Assembly (NCBI GenBank): GCA_020054235.1
Contig: JAGVLQ010000011.1
Span: 1 to 38,359, forward strand
Length of the DNA stretch: 38,359 nt
Origin: Candidatus Babeliales bacterium
GTDB lineage: Bacteria > Babelota > Babeliae > Babelales > JACPOV01
Direction of reading: 5' to 3'
A program made the translations under genes and the position numbers. Of the stretch, positions 17,393 to 25,675 are shown piece after piece. Numbering within the stretch: position 1 is the stretch's first letter; each line of letters starts with the position of its first letter. The notes under the pieces are model-generated. The model saw only the letters and a list, made by a program, of their open reading frames with translations, ran no database searches and had not been told where the DNA came from.

Positions 17393-18079
17393 ATGAAGAA
17401 GTTATTGTTAATACCATTCTTATTATTTTCATCCTATCAAAGATGTGGTCGACCTGTTACTCAAGAAGAAACAATTGCTTATGCAAAACAGCATTTGATA
17501 AAGGATAAAAATCGTATAAAAGCTTTATATTTTTTACCCAATCAAGACATTGATATAAAAAAAATTTTAATCGGGCTTATTAATAATGAAGCACTAAGCA
17601 TTCATTTTGCTCAGTTTATTGTCAATGATAAAGATATTGCCAATGCCTTATGTCAGGCGCATGAACGTGGGGTTAAAGTTACTGGAATAGTTGATAATGG
17701 AAGCTTGGAGCAATCTAATCAAAAAGTTACGCAACTTAAAGAGATTGGTATTAATTTAATTGTATACAAAAAACCCTATTCTATTATGCATTTAAAATGT
17801 TTTTTGTTTGGCAAAAATTTTTTTGATAAAGAGATTTTATGGCTTGGATCTGCCAACACTACTATTTCTGCCTATAGAAGAAATCATGAATATGTGCATA
17901 TAACCGAAAATCGATTATTTGTTCAACAGTTCAAAGATAAATTTCAAATTTTGTATCGTGAAATTTCTTCTGTACCTGAACAAAAACCAAAAATAAATAC
18001 GCTCTTTAGTGGAATCTGGCAAATTGGAAATATGAAGATTATGCTCACAAGAGATTGGATAAATTTAATTAAAAGATAA
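17393..18079 (+). CDS. Exported single-HKD phospholipase D-like protein
   Basis: PLD superfamily protein of 228 residues with one HKD motif, as in Nuc/EDTA-resistant nucleases and small mitochondrial PLD6-type enzymes, which act as dimers. The motif region reads MHLKCFLFGKNFF near residues 139-151, then WLGSANTT, where the GSxN element is typical. The usual Asp after HxK(x)4 is replaced by Gly, though an Asp occurs a few residues later. A signal peptide (MKKLLLIPFLLFSSY) is present; a cysteine at residue 18 is not in a good lipobox. The ATG at 17393 has GAGGA just before it, and 51 bases of upstream in-frame sequence are discarded. It follows tamB by 38 bases, last in the run. Substrate (phospholipid or nucleic acid) is unknown. 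Confidence 0.8.
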   Translation: MKKLLLIPFLLFSSYQRCGRPVTQEETIAYAKQHLIKDKNRIKALYFLPNQDIDIKKILIGLINNEALSIHFAQFIVNDKDIANALCQAHERGVKVTGIVDNGSLEQSNQKVTQLKEIGINLIVYKKPYSIMHLKCFLFGKNFFDKEILWLGSANTTISAYRRNHEYVHITENRLFVQQFKDKFQILYREISSVPEQKPKINTLFSGIWQIGNMKIMLTRDWINLIKR

Positions 18080-18114
18080 AAAAACTGAAGCATTTTTTTT
18101 GTTAGACGCTTCAT
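18078..18114 (-). terminator. Terminator after the pseudouridine synthase gene
   Basis: On the minus strand an ATGAAGC / GCTTCAG stem with a loop of about 15 bases is followed by T7. It lies between the convergent PLD-like and rluD genes; the T tract fits rluD. The long loop lowers confidence. Confidence 0.5.
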
Positions 18115-18226
18115 TACTACAATTCCTTCTTAGCTGGCACCATCGTAAGTCGCTTTAAAAAAAAAATCAAGAAAAATTTGTTATTCAAAAAATGGAAGTG
18201 AAAATAATGGTGATATCTCTATGATT

Positions 18227-19186
18227 TTATTTTTTTTCTGATGATAATTTTTCTATTAAGGCAACCATGTCTGGTGGCAAAGGAGACTCAAAGAAAAAAT
18301 TTTTTCCATTAAAATTGAATGTTAAAGTATGCGCATGCAAAGCGTGTCGTTTAATGAGAGGAGATTTAGAGCCGTATACTTCATCGCCAATAATTGGATG
18401 ACCAAGTGCTTTGAGGTGTACTCTAATTTGATGAGTTCTTCCTGTTACTGGTGAAACTTCAAGCAGCGCACTGTTTTCAAAATAGCGTAGTACTTTATAA
18501 TGGGTGATGGCAGGGCGGGCTTCTATGCCATTGATAGTCATTTGATTTCGCACAATCGGATTTCTGCCAATTGGTGCATCAATAGTACCTTCTTTATCGG
18601 GATGCCCTTGAACAATTGCTAAATAGGTTTTTTTGATGCCGCGGTGTTTGAAAAGATTACTCAAAATATTTTGTCCAATAGGCGAACGAGCAACAATCAA
18701 GAGCCCTGAAGTATCTTTATCAAGACGATGAACAATGCCAGGGCGGCTTGGGTGACCAATAATTGCGATTTCTTTCATTGAATTTACAAGCCAGTCAACG
18801 AGTGTAATTTCTTTGTTTTTTGTCGAGGGACGATGAACCATGAGAAAAGGAGGTTTATCGAGTACGGCGAAATGTTCATCCCTATAAAGTATTTTAATAT
18901 TGAGTTGTTCTAAAGCATTTTTTTGCTCAGGAGTTGGTTGGGTAATAAACGCAGGCTCTTCTTCTGGAATAGTAATAGTAATAACATCGTGAGCTTTTAC
19001 CAGTATGCTTGATTTTGTCTTTTTTTTATTAAGAGTTATAAAGCCCTGTTGTATAAGATTTTGTATAAAAGTGCGGGAATAGAGTGAAAAATGGCGATGA
19101 ACAAAATTATCTAGCCGTGTTGGAGTATGATTTTCGGGGACAACAAAGGTGTGAATAGTTTTAAAAGAGCTACTAGTTTGGTTCAC
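18227..19186 (-). CDS. rluD: RluD/RluA-family 23S rRNA pseudouridine synthase
   Basis: Isomerises uridines to pseudouridine in large-subunit rRNA (RluD acts in helix 69). The 319-residue product has an N-terminal S4 RNA-binding domain (RLDNFVHRHFSLYSRTFIQNLIQQG, about 24-48) and the catalytic domain with HRLDKDTSGLLI at 153-164; Asp156 is the expected nucleophile. LEVSPVTGRTHQIRVHLKALGHPI follows, as in the family. The start is GTG with a poor RBS. The S4 domain and length favour RluD over RluA, but RluC-type specificity cannot be ruled out from sequence. Expression is probably housekeeping and independent of mgtE, which is divergently transcribed. Confidence 0.9.
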   Translation of the reverse strand: MNQTSSSFKTIHTFVVPENHTPTRLDNFVHRHFSLYSRTFIQNLIQQGFITLNKKKTKSSILVKAHDVITITIPEEEPAFITQPTPEQKNALEQLNIKILYRDEHFAVLDKPPFLMVHRPSTKNKEITLVDWLVNSMKEIAIIGHPSRPGIVHRLDKDTSGLLIVARSPIGQNILSNLFKHRGIKKTYLAIVQGHPDKEGTIDAPIGRNPIVRNQMTINGIEARPAITHYKVLRYFENSALLEVSPVTGRTHQIRVHLKALGHPIIGDEVYGSKSPLIKRHALHAHTLTFNFNGKNFFFESPLPPDMVALIEKLSSEKK

Positions 19187-19402
19187 AAAGCACCCATTTT
19201 ACACGTAGGAAAGATGATTATTCGTTAATAATTGAAAAGTATTGGCTAAATTCTATGTAAATAAGAGAATATAATATTCAAAGTTAAAGTCAAATGGACA
19301 ATAGGTTGCTAATCCAGTATGCTGGCTTTAAGAGAGGTTTTTTAGCAAAAGATTACCTTTGTTCATTAGTTGCAAATTAAACATGTTGATAGGGAGATAT
19401 TC

Positions 19403-20764
19403 ATGGCTGACAATAAAGAGTTTATTACAATCCTTACCCAATCTGTTGATCAACTGATTAAGCATGATACACCAGAAGGTGAAAAATTGTGGCATGAACT
19501 TCTCAAACTCCATGAAGCCGATATAGCAGACTTTTTCTCTCGGATTGACCATGAAGAAGTAAAACAAATTTTTTTACAACTTCCCGATGAATTACAGTTT
19601 GAGGTTTTTGGTCACCTGAGTGATTCGATGAAAGTTTTTGTGCTTTCATGTCTGAATGACCAAGGTAAAACAGCTATTTTAAGTAAAACTCCTTTCGATG
19701 AATTGACTGATTTATTTGATTCCCTTTCTGATGAAGAATTAAAAAAATATTTGGTTTTATTAAGTACGCAAGATCGTCAAAAAGTTCTTTCATTGATGAA
19801 ATTTGATCCTGAATCAGCAGGTGGGATTATGGATACTGATGTTCTTACCTTAATGCAAAGTTTTACGGTAGAAAAAAGTATTCAGATTTTACAACGGTTG
19901 CAACCGCGCAGAGAATTGCATCAAGAAATTTATGTTACCGATCAAGACAATATTCTTGTGGGGCATATAGAATTGCAAGATTTAGTTTTAAAATCTCCTA
20001 AAGAACGTTTATCATCTTTTTTGCGCGAAAATGAGTTGGTAATTGAGGTGAAAGAAGATCGTGAAGAAGTAGCAAAAAAAATGGTGCACTATGAATTAAT
20101 GACGGCACCGGTTGTAGGTGAACATAATTATTTTCTTGGTGTTATTTCTAGTGACATTTTGGTTGAAGTTTTGGTTGAAGAAGCAGGTGAGGACGTTACT
20201 CGTATGGCTTCCTTGCCAACAATCAAAGAGCCTTATTTTGAACTTTCTTTTGCAAAACTTTTATATTTACGTGGTTATGTTTTGCTTGCACTTTTAATAG
20301 CAGAATCTTTTTCGGGTAATATTATTCGTGCCTATGAAGCAACCATGACGGGTATTTTAATTTCATTTATTCCTATGTTAACTAGTGCTGGCGGTAATAC
20401 TGGCAGCCAAACTTCGGCCGTTGTTATTCAGGGTATGGCATCAGGAGAAATTGGCTTTTTTAATATGTATCGTTTCTTGCGCCGTGAATTTGCTGTTTCA
20501 TTGACTATTGCGCTGATTATGGCCTGTTATTCTTTTGTACGCAGCTATTCAGTTGGTGGTACTGTGCAAGAAGGTTTGGCAATTTGCAGTGCGCTGGGCA
20601 CCATTGTTTTTATTTCTGCTATGCTTGGTAGCGCTATTCCTTTTTTATTACGTCGTCTAAATATTGACCCTGCCTTTTCAGCAGGGCCGTTCTTGGCAAC
20701 GCTTATGGATATTCTTGGGATTGTTATTTATTGCTATATTAGTAAGTCGATTTTATTTTCTTAA
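19403..20764 (+). CDS. mgtE: MgtE-family magnesium transporter
   Basis: Inner-membrane Mg2+ channel/transporter of 453 residues. Domains in order: the cytosolic MgtE N superhelical domain (about 30-130, with acidic LSDEELKKYL), two CBS domains (about 130-255, including the FDPESAGGIMDTD segment at the junction), a connecting helix and five transmembrane helices at the C-terminus. The pore-forming family signature is present in PMLTSAGGNTGSQTSAVV, and GPFLATLMDILGI near the end matches the conserved last helix. The ATG at 19403 follows AGGGAGAT; a start 33 bases upstream lacks this. No Mg2+ riboswitch was recognisable in the 216-base leader. The gene ends against a minus-strand gene relic. Confidence 0.94.
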   Translation: MADNKEFITILTQSVDQLIKHDTPEGEKLWHELLKLHEADIADFFSRIDHEEVKQIFLQLPDELQFEVFGHLSDSMKVFVLSCLNDQGKTAILSKTPFDELTDLFDSLSDEELKKYLVLLSTQDRQKVLSLMKFDPESAGGIMDTDVLTLMQSFTVEKSIQILQRLQPRRELHQEIYVTDQDNILVGHIELQDLVLKSPKERLSSFLRENELVIEVKEDREEVAKKMVHYELMTAPVVGEHNYFLGVISSDILVEVLVEEAGEDVTRMASLPTIKEPYFELSFAKLLYLRGYVLLALLIAESFSGNIIRAYEATMTGILISFIPMLTSAGGNTGSQTSAVVIQGMASGEIGFFNMYRFLRREFAVSLTIALIMACYSFVRSYSVGGTVQEGLAICSALGTIVFISAMLGSAIPFLLRRLNIDPAFSAGPFLATLMDILGIVIYCYISKSILFS

Positions 20765-20986
20765 TTTTTATACATTTTATCAGGGAAGGCATTTTTAAAT
20801 TTTTGGTAGCTTTCTTGATAGGTTTTTTCTAGATTTTCTTGTTTCCTTTTTTCGTTTGTTTTTTTGTAAGTTTCTAACAGCTCTTGATATTCATCTTTTA
20901 GGATCCACAGAAAAATAAACTGTTGCCTTCTCTGGTTTGGTTGAATTTTCAATTAAAGCTATATGAAGATTCTTGTTGTCGTACAT
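20761..20986 (-). pseudogene. Frameshifted small gene remnant
   Basis: From an ATG at 20986 the minus strand reads MYDNKNLHIALIE, then KPEKATVYFSVDPKR and a stop. A different frame continues from the same point as DEYQELLETYKKTNEKRKQ to a stop at 20761. Joined by one frameshift near 20893 the product would be about 74 residues, ending in a Lys/Gln-rich coiled-coil-like segment. The open frame also extends upstream of the ATG through hydrophobic codons (LAIIIC) without a start, hinting at a lost signal peptide. Its end overlaps the mgtE stop. It could instead be chance reading frames; no family is recognised. Confidence 0.35.
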
Positions 20987-21138
20987 AGCATGGCGTGAGC
21001 AGATTATAATGGCTAGGTAACAAATTTTTTTTAGGTAAATCCTAGCAATCTAAGGTGGGTAGGTTTCAAAGGGTCCAAGGATTTTTGTGAAAATTTATGC
21101 ATAGATACATTAATTTTTTATTTTCTAGGTGCTTTTTC

Positions 21139-21167
21139 TTGACAAAAAAGACCTGAATTTATACTAT
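21139..21167 (+). promoter_or_regulatory. Strong sigma70-type promoter of the tRNA genes
   Basis: TTGACA at 21139-21144 and TACTAT at 21162-21167 are separated by exactly 17 bases. The tRNA-Lys 5' end is 19 bases beyond the -10. This is the best promoter match in the window. Confidence 0.85.
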
Positions 21168-21186
21168 TATTACATCTTTTCTTGAA

Positions 21187-21262
21187 GAGCCGGTAGCTCA
21201 GTTGGTAGAGCAACAGCCTTTTAAGCTGTGGGTCGATGGTTCGAATCCATCCCGGCTCACCA
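21187..21262 (+). tRNA. trnK: tRNA-Lys (UUU)
   Basis: A full 76-base cloverleaf with encoded CCA. The acceptor stem pairs GAGCCGG (21187-21193) with CCGGCTC (21252-21258), discriminator A. The anticodon stem ACAGC/GCTGT encloses CTTTTAA, giving anticodon UUU. The T arm has GGTTCGAATCC. Directly downstream of the strong promoter. Confidence 0.97.
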
Positions 21263-21402
21263 GTCTACGTTTATCCGGGCCTTCAGGCTTGGCAAACTTC
21301 GACTGGCGCGGCCAGTAAAAGGTTGAAATTAATAAGCTTTAAGTTACACTGAGCGTTATCAGTTTCTGAATCTTATCAAAAGATTTTATCTGAAATTAAT
21401 GT

Positions 21403-21480
21403 GTCCCTGTCGTCTAGCCCGGTCTAGGACATCGCCCTTTCACGGCGAAAACATGGGTTCGAATCCCATCAGGGACGCCA
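21403..21480 (+). tRNA. trnE: tRNA-Glu (UUC), likely integration target
   Basis: A full cloverleaf with encoded CCA. The acceptor stem pairs GTCCCTG (21403-21409) with CAGGGAC (21470-21476), discriminator G. The anticodon stem TCGCC/GGCGA encloses CTTTCAC, giving anticodon UUC. The D arm TCTAGCCCGGTCTAGGACA is typical of tRNA-Glu. It probably shares the tRNA-Lys transcript 140 bases upstream. Its last 12 bases (21469-21480) also encode the C-terminus and stop of the serine recombinase on the other strand, as expected for an element integrated into the tRNA 3' end. Confidence 0.97.
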
Positions 21481-22926
21481 TAGTGTATAATCGGCGTTTT
21501 CCAGTAGTACATCAAACGGTTTATTAGCCTCCCAGACGACATTCTCATCTTTCAATTGTAAGTTCGATAGTAAAAACTTGAGAAGCACTCTTTTTTCCTC
21601 AACTTCAGAACTTACAAAAAGATCGTGCGAGCGATTGGCTAGATCTATAATATGTTTTGTGGTGATAAAGTAGTTATCATCTGCTTTTTGTAATTGCTCT
21701 AAACGGATAGCAATATCGGTCACTTGGGTCCTGAGGTTTTGGTAAAATCTGTCATACTCACTCTCAGTAATTCTCCCTTTGAGTTTATCCATGTATAAAT
21801 TATCAAGCATAGAAGTCAGTGATTTGTGCTCCTTGATGAGCTTATCGTACTGTTGCTTTTGAAATTCGATTTTATCTTTATGAGTCTGTTCTAACGTTTC
21901 TTTTATTTGCTCGGCAATCTCTACGGGCATTTGCATGCGTTTAAACACGGTAGCCAACTGCCGGGTAATCTCTTCTTCTCGCAACCATTTTGCTCCATGC
22001 TTACCGTTGTATTGCGTGCAATGGTAATAAACAAAGCCCTTATGCTTTTCTGGTGTTACGGATAATCCACAGTCTGCGCAGCGAATAAGGCCACGGTAGA
22101 TGTAAGGTTTGCCGGCGTATTTATATTTTTTCTTGTTATAACTTTTTTTTACGTCATCCACTTGTTGGAATAATGCTTGGCTGATGAGAGGTGGGTATTT
22201 GTGCGGGTACTGTTTTTCTTTAACGACCATAACCCCATAATAAAAATGATTTTTTAATACTTTATCAAGAAAGCTTACCGTCCAGTTGTTGCCGTAATCA
22301 TGTTTTATTTTGTTGCATAAGAGCGCCATGGAATAAGCGCCCGTTGCATAAAGCTCAAAGGCTCGTCTGACAATGTGGGCTGCATAATCATCAATAACAA
22401 TCTCTTTGGTTGAATCGTTTATTGCTTTATTGATGTAACCGTAGGGTGCTTTGCTTATCCATTCACCATTACGTAGTTTTTGTTCTATGGCGCGCTTTAC
22501 ATTGTCGCCAATGGCATCGGAATAATATTTTGCAAGGCCAAGGCTGATACCAAATTGGAACTTTTCTACGGCTGAAATTTTGCTGTTAATGATTTGGCCT
22601 TCAGAGGTGAAATGCAACTCAATTTCGTCTTGTAAAGCTTTTTCATAAAGCGCTGAAATACGTTTGTCAAAAACATTGCGTGATAATCTATCTACTTTAT
22701 CACAACAGACGGCGATTTTTTCTTTATGCTCTAAAATGTTATCAATAATTTTATCAAAGGCCGTGCGCTTAGTTTTGTAAGCACTTTCATCAAAGCTACA
22801 TATTTGTATGATTTCAAAACCTTTGCGTTGACAGTATTGCTCAAGCCGAGCCACTTGGGCAGGTAATGAGTTGCCGGCTTCTTTTTGTTCTTCTGTGCTT
22901 ACACGGGCGATGATGATAGCTTTCAT
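21469..22926 (-). CDS. Large serine recombinase / integrase
   Basis: Site-specific recombinase of 485 residues. The resolvase catalytic domain (residues 1-150) begins MKAIIIARVSTEEQ with nucleophile Ser10 and Arg8, and DRLSR at 79-83. The recombinase domain follows (about 155-265), then a zinc-ribbon with C283, C286 and C303; the fourth ligand of the usual CxxC pair is not Cys (HGAKW follows). A coiled-coil region near 345-420 completes the large serine recombinase plan. The ATG at 22926 is chosen because the fold starts there; a longer frame adds 12 unlikely residues. The final three codons and the TGA lie within the tRNA-Glu 3' end, so the gene end is formed by the attachment site. It probably integrates and excises the adjacent accessory DNA. 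Confidence 0.92.
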   Translation of the reverse strand: MKAIIIARVSTEEQKEAGNSLPAQVARLEQYCQRKGFEIIQICSFDESAYKTKRTAFDKIIDNILEHKEKIAVCCDKVDRLSRNVFDKRISALYEKALQDEIELHFTSEGQIINSKISAVEKFQFGISLGLAKYYSDAIGDNVKRAIEQKLRNGEWISKAPYGYINKAINDSTKEIVIDDYAAHIVRRAFELYATGAYSMALLCNKIKHDYGNNWTVSFLDKVLKNHFYYGVMVVKEKQYPHKYPPLISQALFQQVDDVKKSYNKKKYKYAGKPYIYRGLIRCADCGLSVTPEKHKGFVYYHCTQYNGKHGAKWLREEEITRQLATVFKRMQMPVEIAEQIKETLEQTHKDKIEFQKQQYDKLIKEHKSLTSMLDNLYMDKLKGRITESEYDRFYQNLRTQVTDIAIRLEQLQKADDNYFITTKHIIDLANRSHDLFVSSEVEEKRVLLKFLLSNLQLKDENVVWEANKPFDVLLENADYTLWRP

Positions 22927-23301
22927 AATAAAACTCTTTGCTTTAAAGATTAAGATTAGCAAAGAGTGTACTGGAAAAAATTAATTTGTTGAGCTTTAAA
23001 AATCTTCTTGCAATTATTAACAAAGCGTATAAGCTTCTTTCCTAAGTCATTATAAACAGGAGAAACCCATGGATTGCGATATCATATTTTTTGCGCCAGC
23101 AGCCAGAGCATGCCGAGTGCATCTCTTTGGAATGGGTTCTTTCTTTTCAAAAAAGTTCTAATATTTTTCTAAGACGAATTCATTTCAACCACAAGCTAGC
23201 AGAGCGCTCCTCAAGTGCCCATCGGCATAAGAGCGATTAATTATTTTTGGTAATGAAAAAATTTTCACCAAGAGCATGAGCTCTGTATAAGAAAGTTTTG
23301 T
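22927..23301. other. Spacer upstream of the recombinase
   Basis: A 375-base stretch without a secure gene. It holds one possible 30-residue ORF (listed separately). An 11-base direct or inverted block AAAGAGT / ACTCTTT near 22933-22963 flanks the recombinase leader and might be an operator. An AGAGCATGAGCTCT palindrome-like block lies at 23272-23285. Confidence 0.4.
23069..23161 (+). CDS. Possible 30-residue peptide with strong RBS
   Basis: ATG at 23069 is preceded by AGGAG at a spacing of seven bases, one of the best ribosome-binding sites in the window. The frame encodes a 30-residue peptide (MDCDIIFFAPAARAC, ending FFSKKF) and stops at 23161. No family is recognised. Its setting between a serine recombinase and a phage-like replication initiator leaves room for a small phage or regulatory protein, but size alone makes chance likely. 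Confidence 0.3.
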   Translation: MDCDIIFFAPAARACRVHLFGMGSFFSKKF

Positions 23302-23568
23302 ATGTTAAGAAACCGAACAATGAGTTTGGTTTTGTCTTTTGATGAGCGTAAAAGGCTTGCAACGTTATTTGTTTTGCTTGTTAACGTTCATAAACGAACG
23401 GCTGCTAGTGCGCAGTCACGCCGTAGCACTAAGTGCGGAGGCGGAAAGAAGGCGAAAAGCAAACTCAAAGAAAAAGGCCCGCAGATACACGGGCCTTTAG
23501 TTTTTAAAGTAATAGGTTTTTTGCTAAATAAACTTTTCATTTTTCAAAAGTGGTTGTATGCATGGTAG
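23302..23568 (+). CDS. Doubtful small basic protein
   Basis: An 88-residue frame that is Lys/Arg-rich in the middle (HKRTAASAQSRRSTKCGGGKK). The first 60 residues look protein-like (LSFDERKRLATLFVLLVNV), but the frame then runs through a clear terminator hairpin at 23473-23505 and overlaps the end of the convergent 23524-24282 gene. That argues against the 3' part, so the frame may be truncated or spurious. No family recognised. Confidence 0.25.
   Translation: MLRNRTMSLVLSFDERKRLATLFVLLVNVHKRTAASAQSRRSTKCGGGKKAKSKLKEKGPQIHGPLVFKVIGFLLNKLFIFQKWLYAW
23473..23505. terminator. Terminator hairpin after the 23524-24282 gene
   Basis: AAAGGCCCG (23473-23481) pairs with CGGGCCTTT (23490-23498) around an eight-base loop. 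T-rich sequence follows on both strands; the minus-strand side fits the end of the 23524-24282 gene. Confidence 0.8.
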
Positions 23569-24282
23569 ATTGCTTATATCTATGGTGAAAAAGGTCTCAT
23601 CCATTTTTAATAATAATAATTTTCCTGAAGAAATATATTCAATACCGATATACGTTGCTTTTTCTAGATTAATAGCATCTGAAGATTCAAATACTTGAGA
23701 TATTTCTTTTGGTGTGGGATTCAACCAGGCAGCTAAAACTCCCAATGATGTAGATTTACGTTTATTGTCCCATTCTTCATCAAATAAAGCATCATATTTT
23801 GTTTGAATAATAAGAACCTTCTCATCATTTTTATTAGTACCAATAGTAAAAAAGACTGTATTGTCTTTATATGCAGTAAAGGTATCTACTGTTTTCAATA
23901 TAGATGGTAGTGCAAAAGAAAGAACAGCTTGATCTTCTTTGTTATAAACATCGTAAAAATATCTTTGAGTTGTTGTAATGGGACTTTGGGTTGTCTGATG
24001 TTTGGTTTTTGCAAGTAAGATTAGATGATTTTCATTTTTATAAAAATCTTCAAGAGCTTCCGTATGTTCATTATATAATCGAGTTATATCTTTACTTTCT
24101 TTATTGGGATAAAAATTAAACATATAAGCAGCTAATTTTCCTCTAAACCCATTGTTTTTTTCTTTAATTTTATCTTTTAAACTATCGATTTGATCAAGAG
24201 ATAGTTTAAAAGATGATTCTGCTGGCAAGAGAGATTGTATTAAGCTTAATAAACTTAAGCATAAAAATATTTTTCTTTTCAT
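23524..24282 (-). CDS. Secreted protein of unknown function
   Basis: Unrecognised 252-residue protein with a signal peptide (MKRKIFLCLSLLSLIQSLLPA, cleavage near residue 21). The mature part is charged and mixed alpha/beta, without cysteines until near the end and without repeats. AAAGGG precedes the ATG. It lies between the serine recombinase and the replication initiator, so it may be cargo of the presumed mobile element, or host DNA if the element is shorter than thought. Codon use and AT content match the rest of the genome better than the replication gene does. Confidence 0.75.
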   Translation of the reverse strand: MKRKIFLCLSLLSLIQSLLPAESSFKLSLDQIDSLKDKIKEKNNGFRGKLAAYMFNFYPNKESKDITRLYNEHTEALEDFYKNENHLILLAKTKHQTTQSPITTTQRYFYDVYNKEDQAVLSFALPSILKTVDTFTAYKDNTVFFTIGTNKNDEKVLIIQTKYDALFDEEWDNKRKSTSLGVLAAWLNPTPKEISQVFESSDAINLEKATYIGIEYISSGKLLLLKMDETFFTIDISNLPCIQPLLKNEKFI

Positions 24283-24380
24283 GTTAACCCTTTAATTCTA
24301 CTGTATAGATAAGACTTTTATATCCTATTTATAGTGTATTATTGAAATTAAATAATGTAAATCCATATTGCTTTAGATCA

Positions 24381-24417
24381 GCAAATTGATAATTTTTGGC
24401 TTTGGCAATTTGTCAAT
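24381..24417. repeat. Two imperfect direct repeats upstream of the replication gene
   Basis: GCAAATTGATAAT (24381-24393) and GCAATTTGTCAAT (24405-24417) match at 10 of 13 positions, 24 bases apart, around GGCTTTGGC. They lie about 100 bases before the replication initiator and might be binding sites or an origin. Two copies are too few to be sure. Confidence 0.25.
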
Positions 24418-24516
24418 CCCTTGCCTTTACCGCCCAAACCTGTACCCTAGGTTAAAACATCCGTCGTTGCTTTTTAAGCTATGCCGGACAAGCTAATTCG
24501 CATGCTAATAAATAAT

Positions 24517-25632
24517 ATGATTGACACCATAATCCTCCTTCTACCCCCTAACCAATTCACGATCACCAAGCCAGAGCTCTTTATGCCCCATGCAGGGCTT
24601 ATCCTAAAGGGAAGCGGCATGCCGGGGCTGTATGCCAAGCAAAACCCCACCAAGAAGGAATTAAAAGAGGGAATCTATAAACCTCGCCTGACGCTCTATA
24701 GTTCCCTGCAAAAGCACAACGCCTTTGAGCCACACCTCAAAATAGAGCTTTCATTACCCAAGCTCATATTTGGCAACAACTTTCAAGAACTACGCTATAA
24801 AGATTTTGGCGCCGTAGTGAAAAAACTTGCAATTGTTCTTAGCCAGATGGGTGTGCAAACAAGTGAAGAAATTCTCGCTCATTCCTCTGTTTCAGGAATT
24901 CACTATGCTAAAAATATTCCACTTACTGATGGCACAACGCCGTATCAGTACATAAAGAAAATAAAAGAAGCACAGTTGAGTGGCACCCTTGATGTTAATG
25001 AAACACAATTTAAAAATGATGGCCATAGTTACAAGTGGCACTGCAATGCCTATGAGGTTGTATTTTATGACAAGATAAAAGATTTAGAACAATCATTTAA
25101 ATCAGAAAAGCGTGCGCTAGAAAAAGATAATGCGCTCCAAGCGCCATTATTTAAAAAACTTAAAAAAAGAAAAAAGAAGTTTGAGCTCTTGCGCATGGAA
25201 GTGCGTTTGAATAAGCGGCAAAAAATAAAACAGCTCTTTGCAAAACTTAACATCAAGCATGACCTTAGCTTCAAAAAACTTTTCAAACCAGCGATAGCCC
25301 GTAAAGTATTGTTGCACTATCTTGATAGCCTTTCCGGTAAGCGCTTAGCTCTTCTTGATTACCACGCAAGCTCTGACGTTGATATGCTCACCACATTAAC
25401 CTTAAATAACCTCCATTTATCGCCAAAACAGGTAATTCAACAGTTTGGCCTCAAAAAAACCCTAGAATCAATGAACCTGGGGCAATTAAGGAATCTCTTT
25501 GCTCATTGTTCTTCAGGCTCCTGGCGTCGCCTTCTGGTTGACGCAAATCAAGCAACGCCACCAAAAACTCCTGTGGGCCTAGAAAAAATACGGGAATGTA
25601 TAGAGAAGATGAAAGCCGTGGAGAAGCTTTAA
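24517..25632 (+). CDS. Gene II/X-like phage/plasmid replication initiator
   Basis: Resembles rolling-circle initiators related to filamentous-phage gene II/X proteins (Phage_CRI / Phage_X families), which nick the replicon origin. Visible family-like features in the 371 residues are the N-terminal MIDTIILLLP, the segment LSLPKLIFGNN (78-88), YEVVFYDKIKDL (179-190) and LLRMEVRLNK near 224, in the order expected. A Lys-rich linker precedes the last. The ATG at 24517 is preferred over 24481 because family members begin with MIDT; neither has a good RBS. The 5' third is clearly richer in C and G than its neighbours, a sign of transfer. It lies between the recombinase and the toxin-antitoxin pair. 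The family call is from memory of motifs, not a search. Confidence 0.6.
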   Translation: MIDTIILLLPPNQFTITKPELFMPHAGLILKGSGMPGLYAKQNPTKKELKEGIYKPRLTLYSSLQKHNAFEPHLKIELSLPKLIFGNNFQELRYKDFGAVVKKLAIVLSQMGVQTSEEILAHSSVSGIHYAKNIPLTDGTTPYQYIKKIKEAQLSGTLDVNETQFKNDGHSYKWHCNAYEVVFYDKIKDLEQSFKSEKRALEKDNALQAPLFKKLKKRKKKFELLRMEVRLNKRQKIKQLFAKLNIKHDLSFKKLFKPAIARKVLLHYLDSLSGKRLALLDYHASSDVDMLTTLTLNNLHLSPKQVIQQFGLKKTLESMNLGQLRNLFAHCSSGSWRRLLVDANQATPPKTPVGLEKIRECIEKMKAVEKL

Positions 25633-25675
25633 ATGTTTAGTTTGGTTTCTAGATATTGTTGAAAGCGTTTAGGCT

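Noticed and set aside
19187-19402. Magnesium riboswitch upstream of mgtE
   Set aside because: The leader is 216 bases, but I could not trace an M-box pattern or a terminator before the start.
20778-20790. ATCAGGGAAGGCA resembling the tRNA-Glu 3' end (ATCAGGGACGCCA), as a possible attachment site
   Set aside because: It lies on the wrong side of the tRNA genes relative to the recombinase, matches only 11 of 13 bases and falls in a coding-like stretch, so chance is likelier.
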